Source: Bacteroidia bacterium
Lineage (GTDB): Bacteria > Bacteroidota > Bacteroidia > Cytophagales > Cyclobacteriaceae
Reading direction: 5' to 3'
DNA length: 64,000 nucleotides
Assembly: GCA_030425425.1 (NCBI GenBank)
Contig: JAUIAO010000004.1
Coordinates: 1-64,000, forward strand
The position numbers were made by a program, and so were the translations under genes. Of the stretch, positions 51,304 to 59,938 are shown in pieces; within the stretch, counting starts at the first letter, position 1, and each line of letters begins with the position of its first letter. The notes beneath the pieces are model-generated. The model was not told where the DNA came from, did no database searches, and saw only the letters and a program-made list of their open reading frames with translations.

Positions 51304-52338
51304 TTAAAAACTTATTCGTTGCAAGTGATTACTTATCACCTTAGGAACTGGCAAAGATAACACTTCTTCGCGGCTATAGATATTGAAGTTCAATTCTTTG
51401 GCCAATTCATGGAATTCTTCTTCAGAATTGACTGCTACATGATGAAACCGTACCCATAATCTGCGATGTGTTAGTAGATGTTTGATACTCTCGCTTGATT
51501 GAGTGATTTTGGCAGATTGGTATTTTTTAATCCATGGGTTTGTGGTGCCTGTTTGACCAGCGATAATCGATGGGAATTCGTAAAGGCCATGCCAGATGTT
51601 TTCGGACCTTCTTTTCATTAGAAACAGACTATCAAACTGGGCAATATAATAATCGATAAACTGCTCTTTTACTTTCACTTTTTTTGATTTGACAGGCAGT
51701 ACGGTTTGCTTATCATTCTCATAGGCAAAACAGGAAGTGCGAAAAACACATTCCGCACAAATGGGCTTGGGTGCGCAGACTGTAGCTCCAAATTCCATCA
51801 TTGCCTGATTGAAAAGATCAGGTTGATCATGATCAATCAAATCCTCCAATATTTCTATAAAAAATTTTCGATTTTTGGCTTCAGCAATATCCTTTTCAAG
51901 GCCAAAATGCCGGGCGATAAAACGGAATACGTTTCCATCCAGTACAGGTGTGACTTCATTAAAACATATGGAGGCTATCGCAGCGGCAGTATAGGGACCC
52001 ACCCCTTTTAGTTTGATAAGTCCCGAATAGCTATTTGGAAACTTGCCTTTCAACTCTTCAGATACGTACCTGGCTGTAGCATGAAGGTTGCGGGCACGAG
52101 AGTAATATCCCAACCCTTCCCAGGTTTTCATTACTTCCTGCTCGCTTGCAGAAGCGAGAGCATGAACCGTTTCGAATTTATTGACAAATGACTCATAGTA
52201 TGGTAGTCCCTGATCTACTCTGGTTTGTTGCAGAATAATCTCAGATAACCAGATGAAATACGGGTCTTTGGTTTTTCTCCAGGGAAGGTCTCTCTTAACC
52301 TTTGAGTACCAATTGATTAAGTCTTGAGTGAAAAGCGT
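51304..52338 (-). CDS. mutY: Adenine DNA glycosylase MutY, apparent ACG start
   Basis: Removes adenine mispaired with 8-oxoguanine. The track begins at ATG 52131, but the open frame continues upstream for 74 codons and encodes the true N-terminus: LFTQDLINWYSKVKRDLPWR and IWLSEIILQQTRVDQGLPYYE, which includes the catalytic Glu. No ATG, GTG or TTG lies at or before this part; the codon at the usual family start is ACG (52336-52338), and a TGA lies five codons further up. From ACG the protein has 344 residues, a normal length. The helix-hairpin-helix LKGVGPYTAAAIASICF and catalytic DGNVFRFIARHFGL are present. The Cys cluster is C-x5-C-x2-C-x5-C, one residue shorter than usual. The C-terminal NUDIX-like domain follows. 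Confidence 0.88.
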   Translation of the reverse strand, partial: TLFTQDLINWYSKVKRDLPWRKTKDPYFIWLSEIILQQTRVDQGLPYYESFVNKFETVHALASASEQEVMKTWEGLGYYSRARNLHATARYVSEELKGKFPNSYSGLIKLKGVGPYTAAAIASICFNEVTPVLDGNVFRFIARHFGLEKDIAEAKNRKFFIEILEDLIDHDQPDLFNQAMMEFGATVCAPKPICAECVFRTSCFAYENDKQTVLPVKSKKVKVKEQFIDYYIAQFDSLFLMKRRSENIWHGLYEFPSIIAGQTGTTNPWIKKYQSAKITQSSESIKHLLTHRRLWVRFHHVAVNSEEEFHELAKELNFNIYSREEVLSLPVPKVISNHLQRISF

Positions 52339-52450
52339 AGATGCTGCGATAAGTCAGTGATTTAAAAATCGTTTTTAGTTTTTTATTTTCATTGACAAAA
52401 CTAAATTTGACGCCTCAAAAATGATAGATCATTCATAAAATAAAATAATT

Positions 52451-52741
52451 GTGACTAAAGCCGATGTAATAAACGAGATATCTGAAAAGACAGGTATTGA
52501 TAAAGCAGATGTACAGGTAAGTGTAGAGGCGTTTTTTTCCGTAGTGAAAAATGCTATGGCCGATGGAGAGAATATATACGTGAGAGGCTTTGGTAGCTTT
52601 GTAAACAAGAAAAGAGCTCAAAAAATTGCGAGAAATATCTCGAAAAATACGGCGATTGTTATTGATGAGCACTACGTTCCAAGTTTTAAACCGTCTAAAA
52701 TTTTTGTTGAGAAAATAAAGAACAGCAAGAAGCTGAGCTAA
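52451..52741 (+). CDS. HU/IHF family DNA-binding protein
   Basis: Nucleoid protein of 96 residues from GTG 52451. TKADVINEISEKTGIDKADVQVSVEAFFSVV is the helical dimerisation part; NIYVRGFGSFVNKKRAQKIARNI with the arm tip and VPSFKPSKIFVEKI follow the HU/IHF pattern (GFGSF, AR-N, F-PSK). It is divergent from mutY, the position usual for this block in Bacteroidota. HU and IHF subunits cannot be told apart here. Confidence 0.95.
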   Translation: MTKADVINEISEKTGIDKADVQVSVEAFFSVVKNAMADGENIYVRGFGSFVNKKRAQKIARNISKNTAIVIDEHYVPSFKPSKIFVEKIKNSKKLS

Positions 52742-52860
52742 TTTTCTACCCATCCATTTATCGATGCGAATGCTGGTTTCATACTTGATTTAGTTGAGGC
52801 GGGAATAGTTTGATTCCTCTTGTTCAGTGAGTTAAGCATAGGATAAAAACAAAAAGTTAT

Positions 52861-53040
52861 TATCTTTGCGGACTATTTCACTAAGGGGCATTCCTTTGGA
52901 TCAAATCGAATCGTTTGCTTAACGTGGAATAATGCGGGTTCGTGATACCCATGGAGTGAAAAGAACAATTAGGTTCGTTTCTTGAAAACGACCTTTTACA
53001 TAATATTTTAAAACATTTAAGTAACTAAAACAACGAGATT
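52861..53040 (+). promoter_or_regulatory. Promoter and long leader of small ribosomal protein / rng operon
   Basis: TATCTTTG at 52861-52868 is a perfect TAnnTTTG -7 element. About 165 nt follow before the small ORF at 53041. Within this leader AGGTTCGTTT and AAAACGACCT (about 52972-52994) can form a hairpin followed by TTTTA, which resembles an attenuator. Leader-based autocontrol by RNase G is conceivable. Nothing else is seen in the 52742-52860 part. Confidence 0.45.
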
Positions 53041-53130
53041 ATGCCTTGCGGTAAAAAAAGAAAAAGACATAAGATTGCTACTCACAAGAGAAAGAAAAGA
53101 CTCAGAAAAAACAGACACAAGAAGAAGTAA
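53041..53130 (+). CDS. Small basic ribosomal protein, AURKAIP1/COX24-like (29 residues)
   Basis: MPCGKKRKRHKIATHKRKKRLRKNRHKKK, too short for the ORF track. The extremely Lys/Arg/His-rich sequence matches the tiny AURKAIP1/COX24-domain proteins found in Bacteroidota, some of which are ribosome components (I recall one Bacteroidota example named bL38, but cannot verify that this is the same). It lies 29 nt before rng and after the TATCTTTG promoter, so ribosomal protein and ribonuclease are probably cotranscribed. Confidence 0.85.
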   Translation: MPCGKKRKRHKIATHKRKKRLRKNRHKKK

Positions 53131-53159
53131 TTGACATTCACATCTTAATTTGAGTAACA

Positions 53160-54710
53160 GTGAGTAATGAACTTATAATCAACTCAACTCAAAAAGGATG
53201 TCGAATTGCCCTTCTAAAAAACAAACAACTGGTTGAATTCCATCAGGAAGAAGATGGAAATAGATTCAACGTTGGGGACATATATTTAGGTAGTGTAAAG
53301 AAAGTAGTTCAAGGCCTGAATGCAGCTTTTATAGACATTGGTTATGAAAAAGATGCCTTCTTACACTACTTAGATCTAGGTCCGCAGGTCCAATCTCTCA
53401 ACAAGTTTACCAAACTGGCACTCACCCGTAGCAACACGAGTGCGAAGTTGACTGGTTTCAAACATGAGCCAGACATCAATAAGCTTGGTAAAATCAGTCA
53501 GGTTCTTACCAAAAACCAGAAAATACTGGTTCAGGTGGTGAAAGAACCTATTTCTACAAAGGGGCCTCGATTATCATGCGAGTTGTCGTTAGCCGGAAGA
53601 TACCTGGTGTTGGTACCGTTCTCAAATGCGGTAAATGTATCTAAGCGAATAGGTGATTCCAATGAAAGAAAGCGATTGAGCAGGTTGATCAGTTCGATCA
53701 AACCTGAGAATTTTGGAGTCATCATCCGCACTGTAGCGGAAGGAAAAGACGTCAAAGAACTGGACAAGGATCTCACGAATCTGATGCAGATCTGGACGGA
53801 TGGTGTCAAAAACCTGAAGAAAGCTAACCCTAGAGACAAAGTCATTGGAGAAATGAATCGCGCAAATTCTATACTGCGTGATGTCTTAAACGAATCCTTC
53901 GATAACATAGTAGTCGATGAACGGGAGCTTTATGATGAGATCAAAAGCTATCTGGTCAAAATCGCTCCTGAAAAGGAGAAGATTCTGAAGCTTTATCAGT
54001 CTCGGGTAAAAGCATTTGAGGCTTTTAGCATTGAAAAGCAGCTGAAAATGTCTTTCGGAAAGTCAGTGAGCATAGCCAATGGAGGTTATTTGATCATTGA
54101 ACATACCGAAGCTCTTCACGTGATTGATGTCAATAGTGGGAATAAATCCAATCAGGAAGATAACCAGGAAACCACAGCACTTAAAGTGAACTTACAGGCT
54201 GCTGAAGAAGTAGCTCGTCAGTTGCGCTTGCGTGATATGGGTGGAATCATCGTAGTGGATTTCATTGATATGCGCCGAGCGGAGAACCGCAAGAAAGTGT
54301 ACGACCGCATTAAGGAAGTGATGAAAGATGATCGCTCTAAACATACGGTACTGCCTCTTTCAAAGTTTGGTTTGATGCAGATCACTCGCCAGAGAGTAAG
54401 ACCAGAACTGAATATTGCCACTCGTGAAGTATGTCCTGCTTGTAATGGAACAGGTCAGATTTCTGCGGCAATTTCAATAGCTGATGAGGTGGAAAAAACC
54501 ATCGATCATTTGTTGACGGCACAGAACGAAAAGAAAATCACAGTCACGCTTCATCCATATATACACGCTTATTTTACCAAGGGGATGATTTCCAAAAGGT
54601 TCAAGTGGTATATGAAATACATGAAATGGGTGAATTTGATTGAAGACAATTCTCTTGCACTGACTGAATATTCAGTATTAAATGGTCAGGGGGAATTGAT
54701 CGAAACCTAA
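53160..54710 (+). CDS. rng: Ribonuclease E/G family protein (RNase G)
   Basis: Endoribonuclease for rRNA maturation and mRNA decay, 516 residues. The S1-like domain (FNVGDIYLGSVKKVVQGLNAAFIDIGYEKDAFLHYLDL, about 38-80), RNase H-like fold and DNase I-like catalytic part (HVIDVNSGNK with catalytic Asp near 323, GGIIVVDFIDMRRAENRKKVYDRI near 360) and the zinc-link CPACNGTG (about 426) are present. The start is GTG 53160. A clear terminator follows. Part of the conserved HU - small protein - rng / mutY block. Confidence 0.95.
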   Translation: MSNELIINSTQKGCRIALLKNKQLVEFHQEEDGNRFNVGDIYLGSVKKVVQGLNAAFIDIGYEKDAFLHYLDLGPQVQSLNKFTKLALTRSNTSAKLTGFKHEPDINKLGKISQVLTKNQKILVQVVKEPISTKGPRLSCELSLAGRYLVLVPFSNAVNVSKRIGDSNERKRLSRLISSIKPENFGVIIRTVAEGKDVKELDKDLTNLMQIWTDGVKNLKKANPRDKVIGEMNRANSILRDVLNESFDNIVVDERELYDEIKSYLVKIAPEKEKILKLYQSRVKAFEAFSIEKQLKMSFGKSVSIANGGYLIIEHTEALHVIDVNSGNKSNQEDNQETTALKVNLQAAEEVARQLRLRDMGGIIVVDFIDMRRAENRKKVYDRIKEVMKDDRSKHTVLPLSKFGLMQITRQRVRPELNIATREVCPACNGTGQISAAISIADEVEKTIDHLLTAQNEKKITVTLHPYIHAYFTKGMISKRFKWYMKYMKWVNLIEDNSLALTEYSVLNGQGELIET

Positions 54711-54735
54711 ATTTTATTAGGTCATAAATGATAGT

Positions 54736-54767
54736 AAAGAGCTGCCCATGGGTAGCTCTTTTTGTTT
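54736..54767 (+). terminator. Terminator after rng
   Basis: AAAGAGCTGCCC-AT-GGGTAGCTCTTTTTGTTT: a strong near-perfect stem with T-run, 25 nt after the stop. Confidence 0.92.
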
Positions 54768-54880
54768 AAAGCAATAGTAGCAAGTCACTACTTCTCAGAC
54801 TAGCCTTGTTACTACTGGCTAACTACACTTAGCGTACCGCTATTAATACTAATGAGTAGAAAATCCCTCATAACTAGCGA

Positions 54881-54912
54881 TTGACAAAGCGCTGAATGAT
54901 AGGTCATCTTTG
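54881..54912 (+). promoter_or_regulatory. Promoter of iron-type TonB receptor operon
   Basis: TTGAC (54881) and TCATCTTTG (54904-54912) are spaced like the Bacteroidota -33 and -7 elements. The surrounding 13-mer CTAGCGATTGACA recurs exactly at 59857-59869 in front of the DUF4856 gene. Confidence 0.6.
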
Positions 54913-54918
54913 CATCAC

Positions 54919-54939
54919 TATTTAGAATTAATCTAAATA
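54919..54939. promoter_or_regulatory. Fur-box-like palindrome A
   Basis: TATTTAGA-ATTAA-TCTAAATA, perfect 8-bp arms, lies just downstream of the -7 element and 4 nt before the receptor start codon. The position suits repression by an iron-responsive regulator such as Fur. Similar sites stand at 59898 and 61076. Confidence 0.65.
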
Positions 54940-54943
54940 AAGA

Positions 54944-57298
54944 ATGCAAAAAATACTACTCTACATATTGATCTGTTTATTCCTTCACGATTTTGCTCTA
55001 GGGCAAATCATGAAAGGTCAGGTGCAAGATGAGCAGGGACAATTTATTCCGGGAATTACAGTAAAGGAGAAGGGAACTCATAATGGAGCCATAACAAACT
55101 ATGAGGGACGTTTCTCAATTGAGTTTACAGGTTTACCCACTACTTTAATTTTTCAAGCTGTAGGGTTTCAGCGGTATGAAAAGAAGATTGAGAATGTGAA
55201 TTCTCTTATAAAAATCGTCTTAAATGAAAGTACTACTGAACTAAATGCTGTTCAGATTCTAGGCAAGTCTCAGGCACGGGAAATCAAGGAGCAATCCTTT
55301 GCTGTGGAGGTGGTTGACTCCAAGAACTTTAAAAACTTATCGACCAATGCAAATGATATTCTAGGAAAAATTTCGGGTGTAAATATTAGACAATCTGGAG
55401 GGCTTGGTTCACAGTTTTCAGTATCTCTCAATGGTCTTTCCGGTAACCAACTCCGACTGTTTATGGATGGTGTACCAATGGACTATTTCGGGTCATCATT
55501 GTCCCTTAATAATTTTTCCGCAAACCTGATTGACCGAATTGAGGTCTACAAAGGTGTGGTACCTGTGCGTCTTTCTTCTGATGCATTGGGCGGAGCGATC
55601 AACGTAGTGACAAGTAAACACGGAGGTTCATTTCTAGATGGATCTTATTCCGTTGGTTCATTTAATACACATATCGCTTCTTTCAACGGACAAATTCGTC
55701 ATCAAAAGACTGGATTTACCGCTCGGTTCAAGTCTTTTTACAATAGGTCAGATAACAACTACAAAGTACCGGTGTACCTTGTGGATTTTGAAACGGGTAA
55801 ACAAGAGAAAGAAGAGACCTGGGTTGCGCGATTTCATGATGCCTATCAAGCTAAAATGAGTTGGATTGAAGCCGGTTTCACGAACGTGCGTTTTGCCGAT
55901 CAACTGATGATTGGAGTTTTATATTCTGAGAATGATAAGCAATTACAACAGCCAGCAAACGCTGTGGGTCAGGCCAAAATCCCATATGGTAATGTGACCA
56001 ATCAGGAACAAAAGGTTATTTCCAATTTCACCTTCAATAAAACTGGGTTATTAAATGACAAAGCAAGTTTTCGTAGTTATTTCGTTGGTGTTTTTTCTCA
56101 TAATACTTCCTCTGATACGAGTAGTTATCGGTATGATTGGTTTGGAAATAAAGAATTAAAATCCAATACATCGACAGGAGAAATAGAGAACCGAAAAACT
56201 CTCCTGAACCTACATCTGAAGAATTACCTGGCAAATGTCAATGGCGAGTATCTCTTCACTCCTAATCATATCCTATCGGTCAATTATAGCCTGAATCACA
56301 TGGAGCTTGAAGGAAATGATCCTTACAAAGCTCAAAATGACACGCAGTTCAGCAGACCAAGTACTGTCAATAAGCAAGTTATTGGAGCTTCTTACACACA
56401 GTCATTTTTTAGCCAAAAGCTTAAGAATACTTTCTTTACTAAACTCTATCAATATCACGTCGCTTCATTGGAAACCAACTATCAGGGTACTGAAGTGACT
56501 GCATTTGATGAGTCTAAGCAGAGTATTGGTTTTGGAGTATTGTCTACTTTGCTGATCAAGAAATTTCAATTCAAAGTTTCTTTTGAAAATGCAACAAGGT
56601 TTCCTGAGCTGATTGAGCTGTTTGGTGATGGTCTCAATTTTATCCCAAACCCGACCCTTCTTCCTGAGCAAAGTAACAACTATAATCTAGGTGTCATCTA
56701 TAATTCTCGGGCACAAAATCTTCTAGAAATATCTGTCAATGGATTTGTGCGAGATGCCGAGGACTTTATTCTCACTCAGGTACAAGGGATCAAGGCATTT
56801 CATGTCAACAATGGAAAAGTGCTTGCAAAAGGAGTCGATTTATCAGCCCAATATCATTGGAAAAACGCCCTAATGTTTTCATTGAATGGCACCTACTTAG
56901 ATAAAAGAGATAACAATCAATGGCGGAATGGTCAGGAAGGAGTTGCTAATTCTCAATACAAAATACGGGTTCCAAATGAACCGTATTTATTTGGAAACTT
57001 AAGGGTTTCCTATCGCAAAGAAGGGTTGATCAAATCTTTGGACAATTTCTCAGTTTATGTTATTCAGAACTTTACCCACGAATTTTATTATCGATGGCAA
57101 AATCTAGCCAGTAAGGACAAAGGCACGGTACCTGATCAGTGGACTTCAAACCTCGATTTTGTATACAGTATTCAGGAAGAGCGGTACAATTTTTCATTTG
57201 GTATCGCCAACCTATGGGACGCTAAAGTCTATGACAATTTTCAGCAACTGCGCCCTGGTAGAACATTCAATTTCAAAGTCAGATATTTTATCAAATAA
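54944..57298 (+). CDS. TonB-dependent receptor, probably for iron or siderophore
   Basis: Outer-membrane receptor of 784 residues. Signal peptide (LLYILICLFLHDFALGQ), CarboxypepD_reg-like domain (GQVQDEQGQFIPGITVKEKGTHNGAITNYEGRFSI, about 25-105), plug (SFAVEVVDSKNFKNLSTNANDILGKISGVNIRQSGGLGSQFSVSLNGLSGNQLRLFMDGVPMDYFG, about 120-185) and barrel with terminal FKVRYFIK. Substrate assignment to ferric siderophore or heme rests on the palindrome upstream and on the DUF4374 and PepSY partners downstream. The next gene follows after 12 nt. Confidence 0.88.
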   Translation: MQKILLYILICLFLHDFALGQIMKGQVQDEQGQFIPGITVKEKGTHNGAITNYEGRFSIEFTGLPTTLIFQAVGFQRYEKKIENVNSLIKIVLNESTTELNAVQILGKSQAREIKEQSFAVEVVDSKNFKNLSTNANDILGKISGVNIRQSGGLGSQFSVSLNGLSGNQLRLFMDGVPMDYFGSSLSLNNFSANLIDRIEVYKGVVPVRLSSDALGGAINVVTSKHGGSFLDGSYSVGSFNTHIASFNGQIRHQKTGFTARFKSFYNRSDNNYKVPVYLVDFETGKQEKEETWVARFHDAYQAKMSWIEAGFTNVRFADQLMIGVLYSENDKQLQQPANAVGQAKIPYGNVTNQEQKVISNFTFNKTGLLNDKASFRSYFVGVFSHNTSSDTSSYRYDWFGNKELKSNTSTGEIENRKTLLNLHLKNYLANVNGEYLFTPNHILSVNYSLNHMELEGNDPYKAQNDTQFSRPSTVNKQVIGASYTQSFFSQKLKNTFFTKLYQYHVASLETNYQGTEVTAFDESKQSIGFGVLSTLLIKKFQFKVSFENATRFPELIELFGDGLNFIPNPTLLPEQSNNYNLGVIYNSRAQNLLEISVNGFVRDAEDFILTQVQGIKAFHVNNGKVLAKGVDLSAQYHWKNALMFSLNGTYLDKRDNNQWRNGQEGVANSQYKIRVPNEPYLFGNLRVSYRKEGLIKSLDNFSVYVIQNFTHEFYYRWQNLASKDKGTVPDQWTSNLDFVYSIQEERYNFSFGIANLWDAKVYDNFQQLRPGRTFNFKVRYFIK

Positions 57299-57310
57299 CA
57301 ATCAATAAAA

Positions 57311-58531
57311 ATGAAAAGATTAATAGTAATGATAGCATTTGCAAGTACTGTGTTACTCACAAGTTGTGGCGAAGATGATAGTGATATGAAGAGTACATCA
57401 AATGCCAAATATTTTGTGGGTATTGAAGCGGCTACAGATCCTGCCACTGATGTATTGGCGATCGCAGCATCAATCACTGAAGGAGAAATTTCGCCAGTGG
57501 GAAATGGTTTTGAGCAAACTGCATGGATGACATTTTTGCAAGGAAAGGATCAGATTTTTGTGTCCGGATATACGTCTGCTCCTGAGCTTACCAGTTATGA
57601 ACTATTTGATGGAGAATTAGTAAAGGGTGAGAGTTTATTCCTGGATCAGACACCATATGCTTATGATATTGTGGATGAGAGTAACATGGTTATCATTAGC
57701 TCGCCAAGGTCGGGGTTTTCGGAGAAGAAAATCTATCATATTGATACAGACAATATGTCGATTATCAATTCGGTAGAGAGCAACTTTGGAAATCTGGAAG
57801 CAGACAGCCTTCTGGCCTTCCCCACAGATATGAAGGTCAGAGGAGATAAATTATTCATTTCCTATTATCATATTCATGGCGGAGGTAGTTTTTCTACACC
57901 ATCATCTAATGTTGCCCGTGTTGCCATATTTAGTTACCCCAATTTGGAATTTGAAAAACTGATTTCTGATGATCGAGCAGCGAATATTGGTAGATATTAT
58001 GGTCACAATGCATTGGAAATAGATGAAAACGGTGATATCTACACCTTCTCTTCTTCTTCTTTGGCATGTGGATATGCACCAGTCCCAGAGAATAACTCAG
58101 CCATTTTGAGAATTAGAAACGGAGAAACTGAATTTGATCAGGACTACTATGTGGATTTTGAAACCTTAAGTGGAGGATTCAAAATCAATGATTTGCTCTA
58201 TGCAGCCAATGGGAAAGCAGTGGTGCGCGTGGTAAAAGAGGATGAAACCGATGCAGCTTATTTGTGGGCATCTTATGCTCCTACTTCGGAGAATCCAATC
58301 CTTGAGACAGCCGTCATCGATTTGTATAATGAGTCTTTCACCTTAATGGATATGCCAAATGGTGGAGGAGGATGGAATACTGCTCATTTGGTGGATGGTG
58401 GCACGGTGTATTTGGGAGTGAGCAACAGCTCATTTGCCGGGATCTACGTGATCGACACACAAAGTGAGGTAGCTATAGAAGGAGCAAGCATCGATGGGAA
58501 TTACGCAAAGGGCATCCTAACACTCCAGTAG
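57311..58531 (+). CDS. DUF4374-like lipoprotein of TonB receptor operon
   Basis: Lipoprotein of 406 residues (signal MKRLIVMIAFASTVLLTSCG), then a beta-propeller-like chain with repeats such as YFVGIEAATDPATDVLAI, AYDIVDESNMVIISSP, GHNALEIDENGDIYTFSSSSL and the Gly-rich NGGGGWNTAHLVDGG. This fits DUF4374 proteins, which accompany siderophore receptors in Bacteroidota and probably help capture or release the ligand at the outer membrane or periplasm. It lies between receptor and PepSY protein. A hairpin separates it from the latter. Confidence 0.78.
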   Translation: MKRLIVMIAFASTVLLTSCGEDDSDMKSTSNAKYFVGIEAATDPATDVLAIAASITEGEISPVGNGFEQTAWMTFLQGKDQIFVSGYTSAPELTSYELFDGELVKGESLFLDQTPYAYDIVDESNMVIISSPRSGFSEKKIYHIDTDNMSIINSVESNFGNLEADSLLAFPTDMKVRGDKLFISYYHIHGGGSFSTPSSNVARVAIFSYPNLEFEKLISDDRAANIGRYYGHNALEIDENGDIYTFSSSSLACGYAPVPENNSAILRIRNGETEFDQDYYVDFETLSGGFKINDLLYAANGKAVVRVVKEDETDAAYLWASYAPTSENPILETAVIDLYNESFTLMDMPNGGGGWNTAHLVDGGTVYLGVSNSSFAGIYVIDTQSEVAIEGASIDGNYAKGILTLQ

Positions 58532-58550
58532 ATTGCTCAATATCTATCAT

Positions 58551-58574
58551 GTGGGCATCCAAAGCCGTGCCCAC
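58551..58574 (+). repeat. Hairpin between DUF4374-like and PepSY genes
   Basis: GTGGGCA (58551-58557) and TGCCCAC (58568-58574) form a perfect 7-bp stem with a 10-nt loop, without a strong T-run. It may lower or stabilise downstream expression within the operon. Confidence 0.5.
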
Positions 58575-58603
58575 GTACTTTCTAAAGTTAAAATTCTTCA
58601 AAA

Positions 58604-59764
58604 TTGACCTTTAAAAAAATAGTCAGGAAAATACACCTGTGGCTGGGTCTGACCTCTGGTATAGTGGTTTTTATAGTGTCGATTACTGGTTGCCTTTGGG
58701 TATTTCAGAAAGAAATTAAGGATCTTCTGGAACCGACGCTACAGGTAGCCGCACAGGACGAACCATTCATTTCCTTAGCAGAAGCACGAGAAAATGCCCG
58801 GAGAGTATTTCCTGAAAGAGAGATTCACGGCACAATCGTAAGGCATGCCACAGACCCAATGCAAGTCGTTTTCTACGAAAAGGAACCAGAATTCTATCAA
58901 TCAGTATTTCTCAACCCCTACTCAGGAGAAGTATTAAAAATAGAAAATCATCGCAGTGGATTCTTTTCTTTTATTCTCAAGGGGCATTTGTATCTCTGGC
59001 TTCCGAAAGAAATTGGTCATGAGATTACGAGATACGGTACCATGGTTTTTGTAATCATGCTGATTACTGGTTTGATTCTCTGGTGGCCAAAAAGCAGGAA
59101 AAGTTCAAATCAACGACTGTCTTTTCTTTGGAAACCTTCGACAAGCTGGCGAAGGAAAAACTTTGATATTCACAGCATTGTGGGATTCTATTCATTCCTT
59201 TTGGTTCTCATCATTTCATTTACGGGATTGATGATGGCTTTTAATTGGATTGGATATTTGACCTATATGGCCTGGGGTGGAGAAAAGTCTCCACAGTTTA
59301 TCATTCCAGATAATAAAGAGATTGGCGAGAAAAGCAGAATGGATGAGTTGTATCCTTTACTGGCGGCTAAATATCCAGAATATGATGAGCTTGAGTTTCA
59401 CTATCCAAAGTCCGATACTGCTTCCATTTATGTAGAGCTTTCGAGCCAATCTGGCGTTTACTACAATGCTGATTTTCTTTTTTTCGATCAGTATTCCCTC
59501 GAGGAAATAGGTACTGCCAGCATCTATGGGAAATATACTGAATCGGGCTTGCCAGAGAAAGTTATTCGTACCACATACGACATGCACATAGGAGCTATTC
59601 TTGGGCTACCGGGTAAAATTCTTGCATTTTTTGCCAGCCTTGTTGCTGCAAGCTTACCCGTGACAGGTTTTTTGATATGGTGGGGTAGGACGAATAAGAA
59701 AGAGTATAAAACGCATTCAAGAGACTCAAAAAAACAAAAAGTCTCTAAACCAAAATATGCCTGA
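58604..59764 (+). CDS. PepSY-associated TM helix protein (putative ferric reductase-like)
   Basis: Inner-membrane protein of 386 residues starting at TTG 58604 (TFKKIVRKIHLWLGLTSGIVVFIVSITGCLWVFQKEI). Four helices: 14-36, about 142-160 (GTMVFVIMLITGLILWW), 190-215 (IHSIVGFYSFLLVLIISFTGLMMAF) and about 342-362. Periplasmic PepSY-like regions lie between them. Conserved histidines in KIHLWLG, KGHLYLW, DIHSIVG and DMHIGAI can bind two hemes, as in proteins thought to reduce siderophore-bound iron. It is the last gene of the receptor operon. Confidence 0.88.
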   Translation: MTFKKIVRKIHLWLGLTSGIVVFIVSITGCLWVFQKEIKDLLEPTLQVAAQDEPFISLAEARENARRVFPEREIHGTIVRHATDPMQVVFYEKEPEFYQSVFLNPYSGEVLKIENHRSGFFSFILKGHLYLWLPKEIGHEITRYGTMVFVIMLITGLILWWPKSRKSSNQRLSFLWKPSTSWRRKNFDIHSIVGFYSFLLVLIISFTGLMMAFNWIGYLTYMAWGGEKSPQFIIPDNKEIGEKSRMDELYPLLAAKYPEYDELEFHYPKSDTASIYVELSSQSGVYYNADFLFFDQYSLEEIGTASIYGKYTESGLPEKVIRTTYDMHIGAILGLPGKILAFFASLVAASLPVTGFLIWWGRTNKKEYKTHSRDSKKQKVSKPKYA

Positions 59765-59863
59765 GGTTGATTTGAATTGATGTTATGCGTGAGCGTCCAA
59801 TTCACTATATCTAGTGATTACTAACCAGCTGTAGTGATATTTTATTTTGCCTATTGCTAGCGA

Positions 59864-59894
59864 TTGACAGCTGATCAAAGTCGGTTCATCTTTG
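59864..59894 (+). promoter_or_regulatory. Promoter of DUF4856 gene
   Basis: TTGAC (59864) and TCATCTTTG (59886-59894), spaced 22 nt start to start, nearly as at 54881 (23 nt). They are embedded in the shared 13-mer CTAGCGATTGACA. Confidence 0.6.
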
Positions 59895-59897
59895 TGC

Positions 59898-59920
59898 TTA
59901 TTTAGAATGAATCAAAATAA
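59898..59920. promoter_or_regulatory. Fur-box-like palindrome B
   Basis: TTATTTAGA-ATGAA-TCAAAATAA, 9-bp arms with one mismatch, directly after the -7 element and 19 nt before the start codon. Same family as sites A and C. Confidence 0.6.
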
Positions 59921-59938
59921 CAGTCAATCAAAACTAGC

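Noticed and set aside
51304-52131. mutY as a 275-residue protein starting at ATG 52131
   Set aside because: This would remove the catalytic Glu and part of the DNA-binding fold that are plainly encoded upstream in the same frame.
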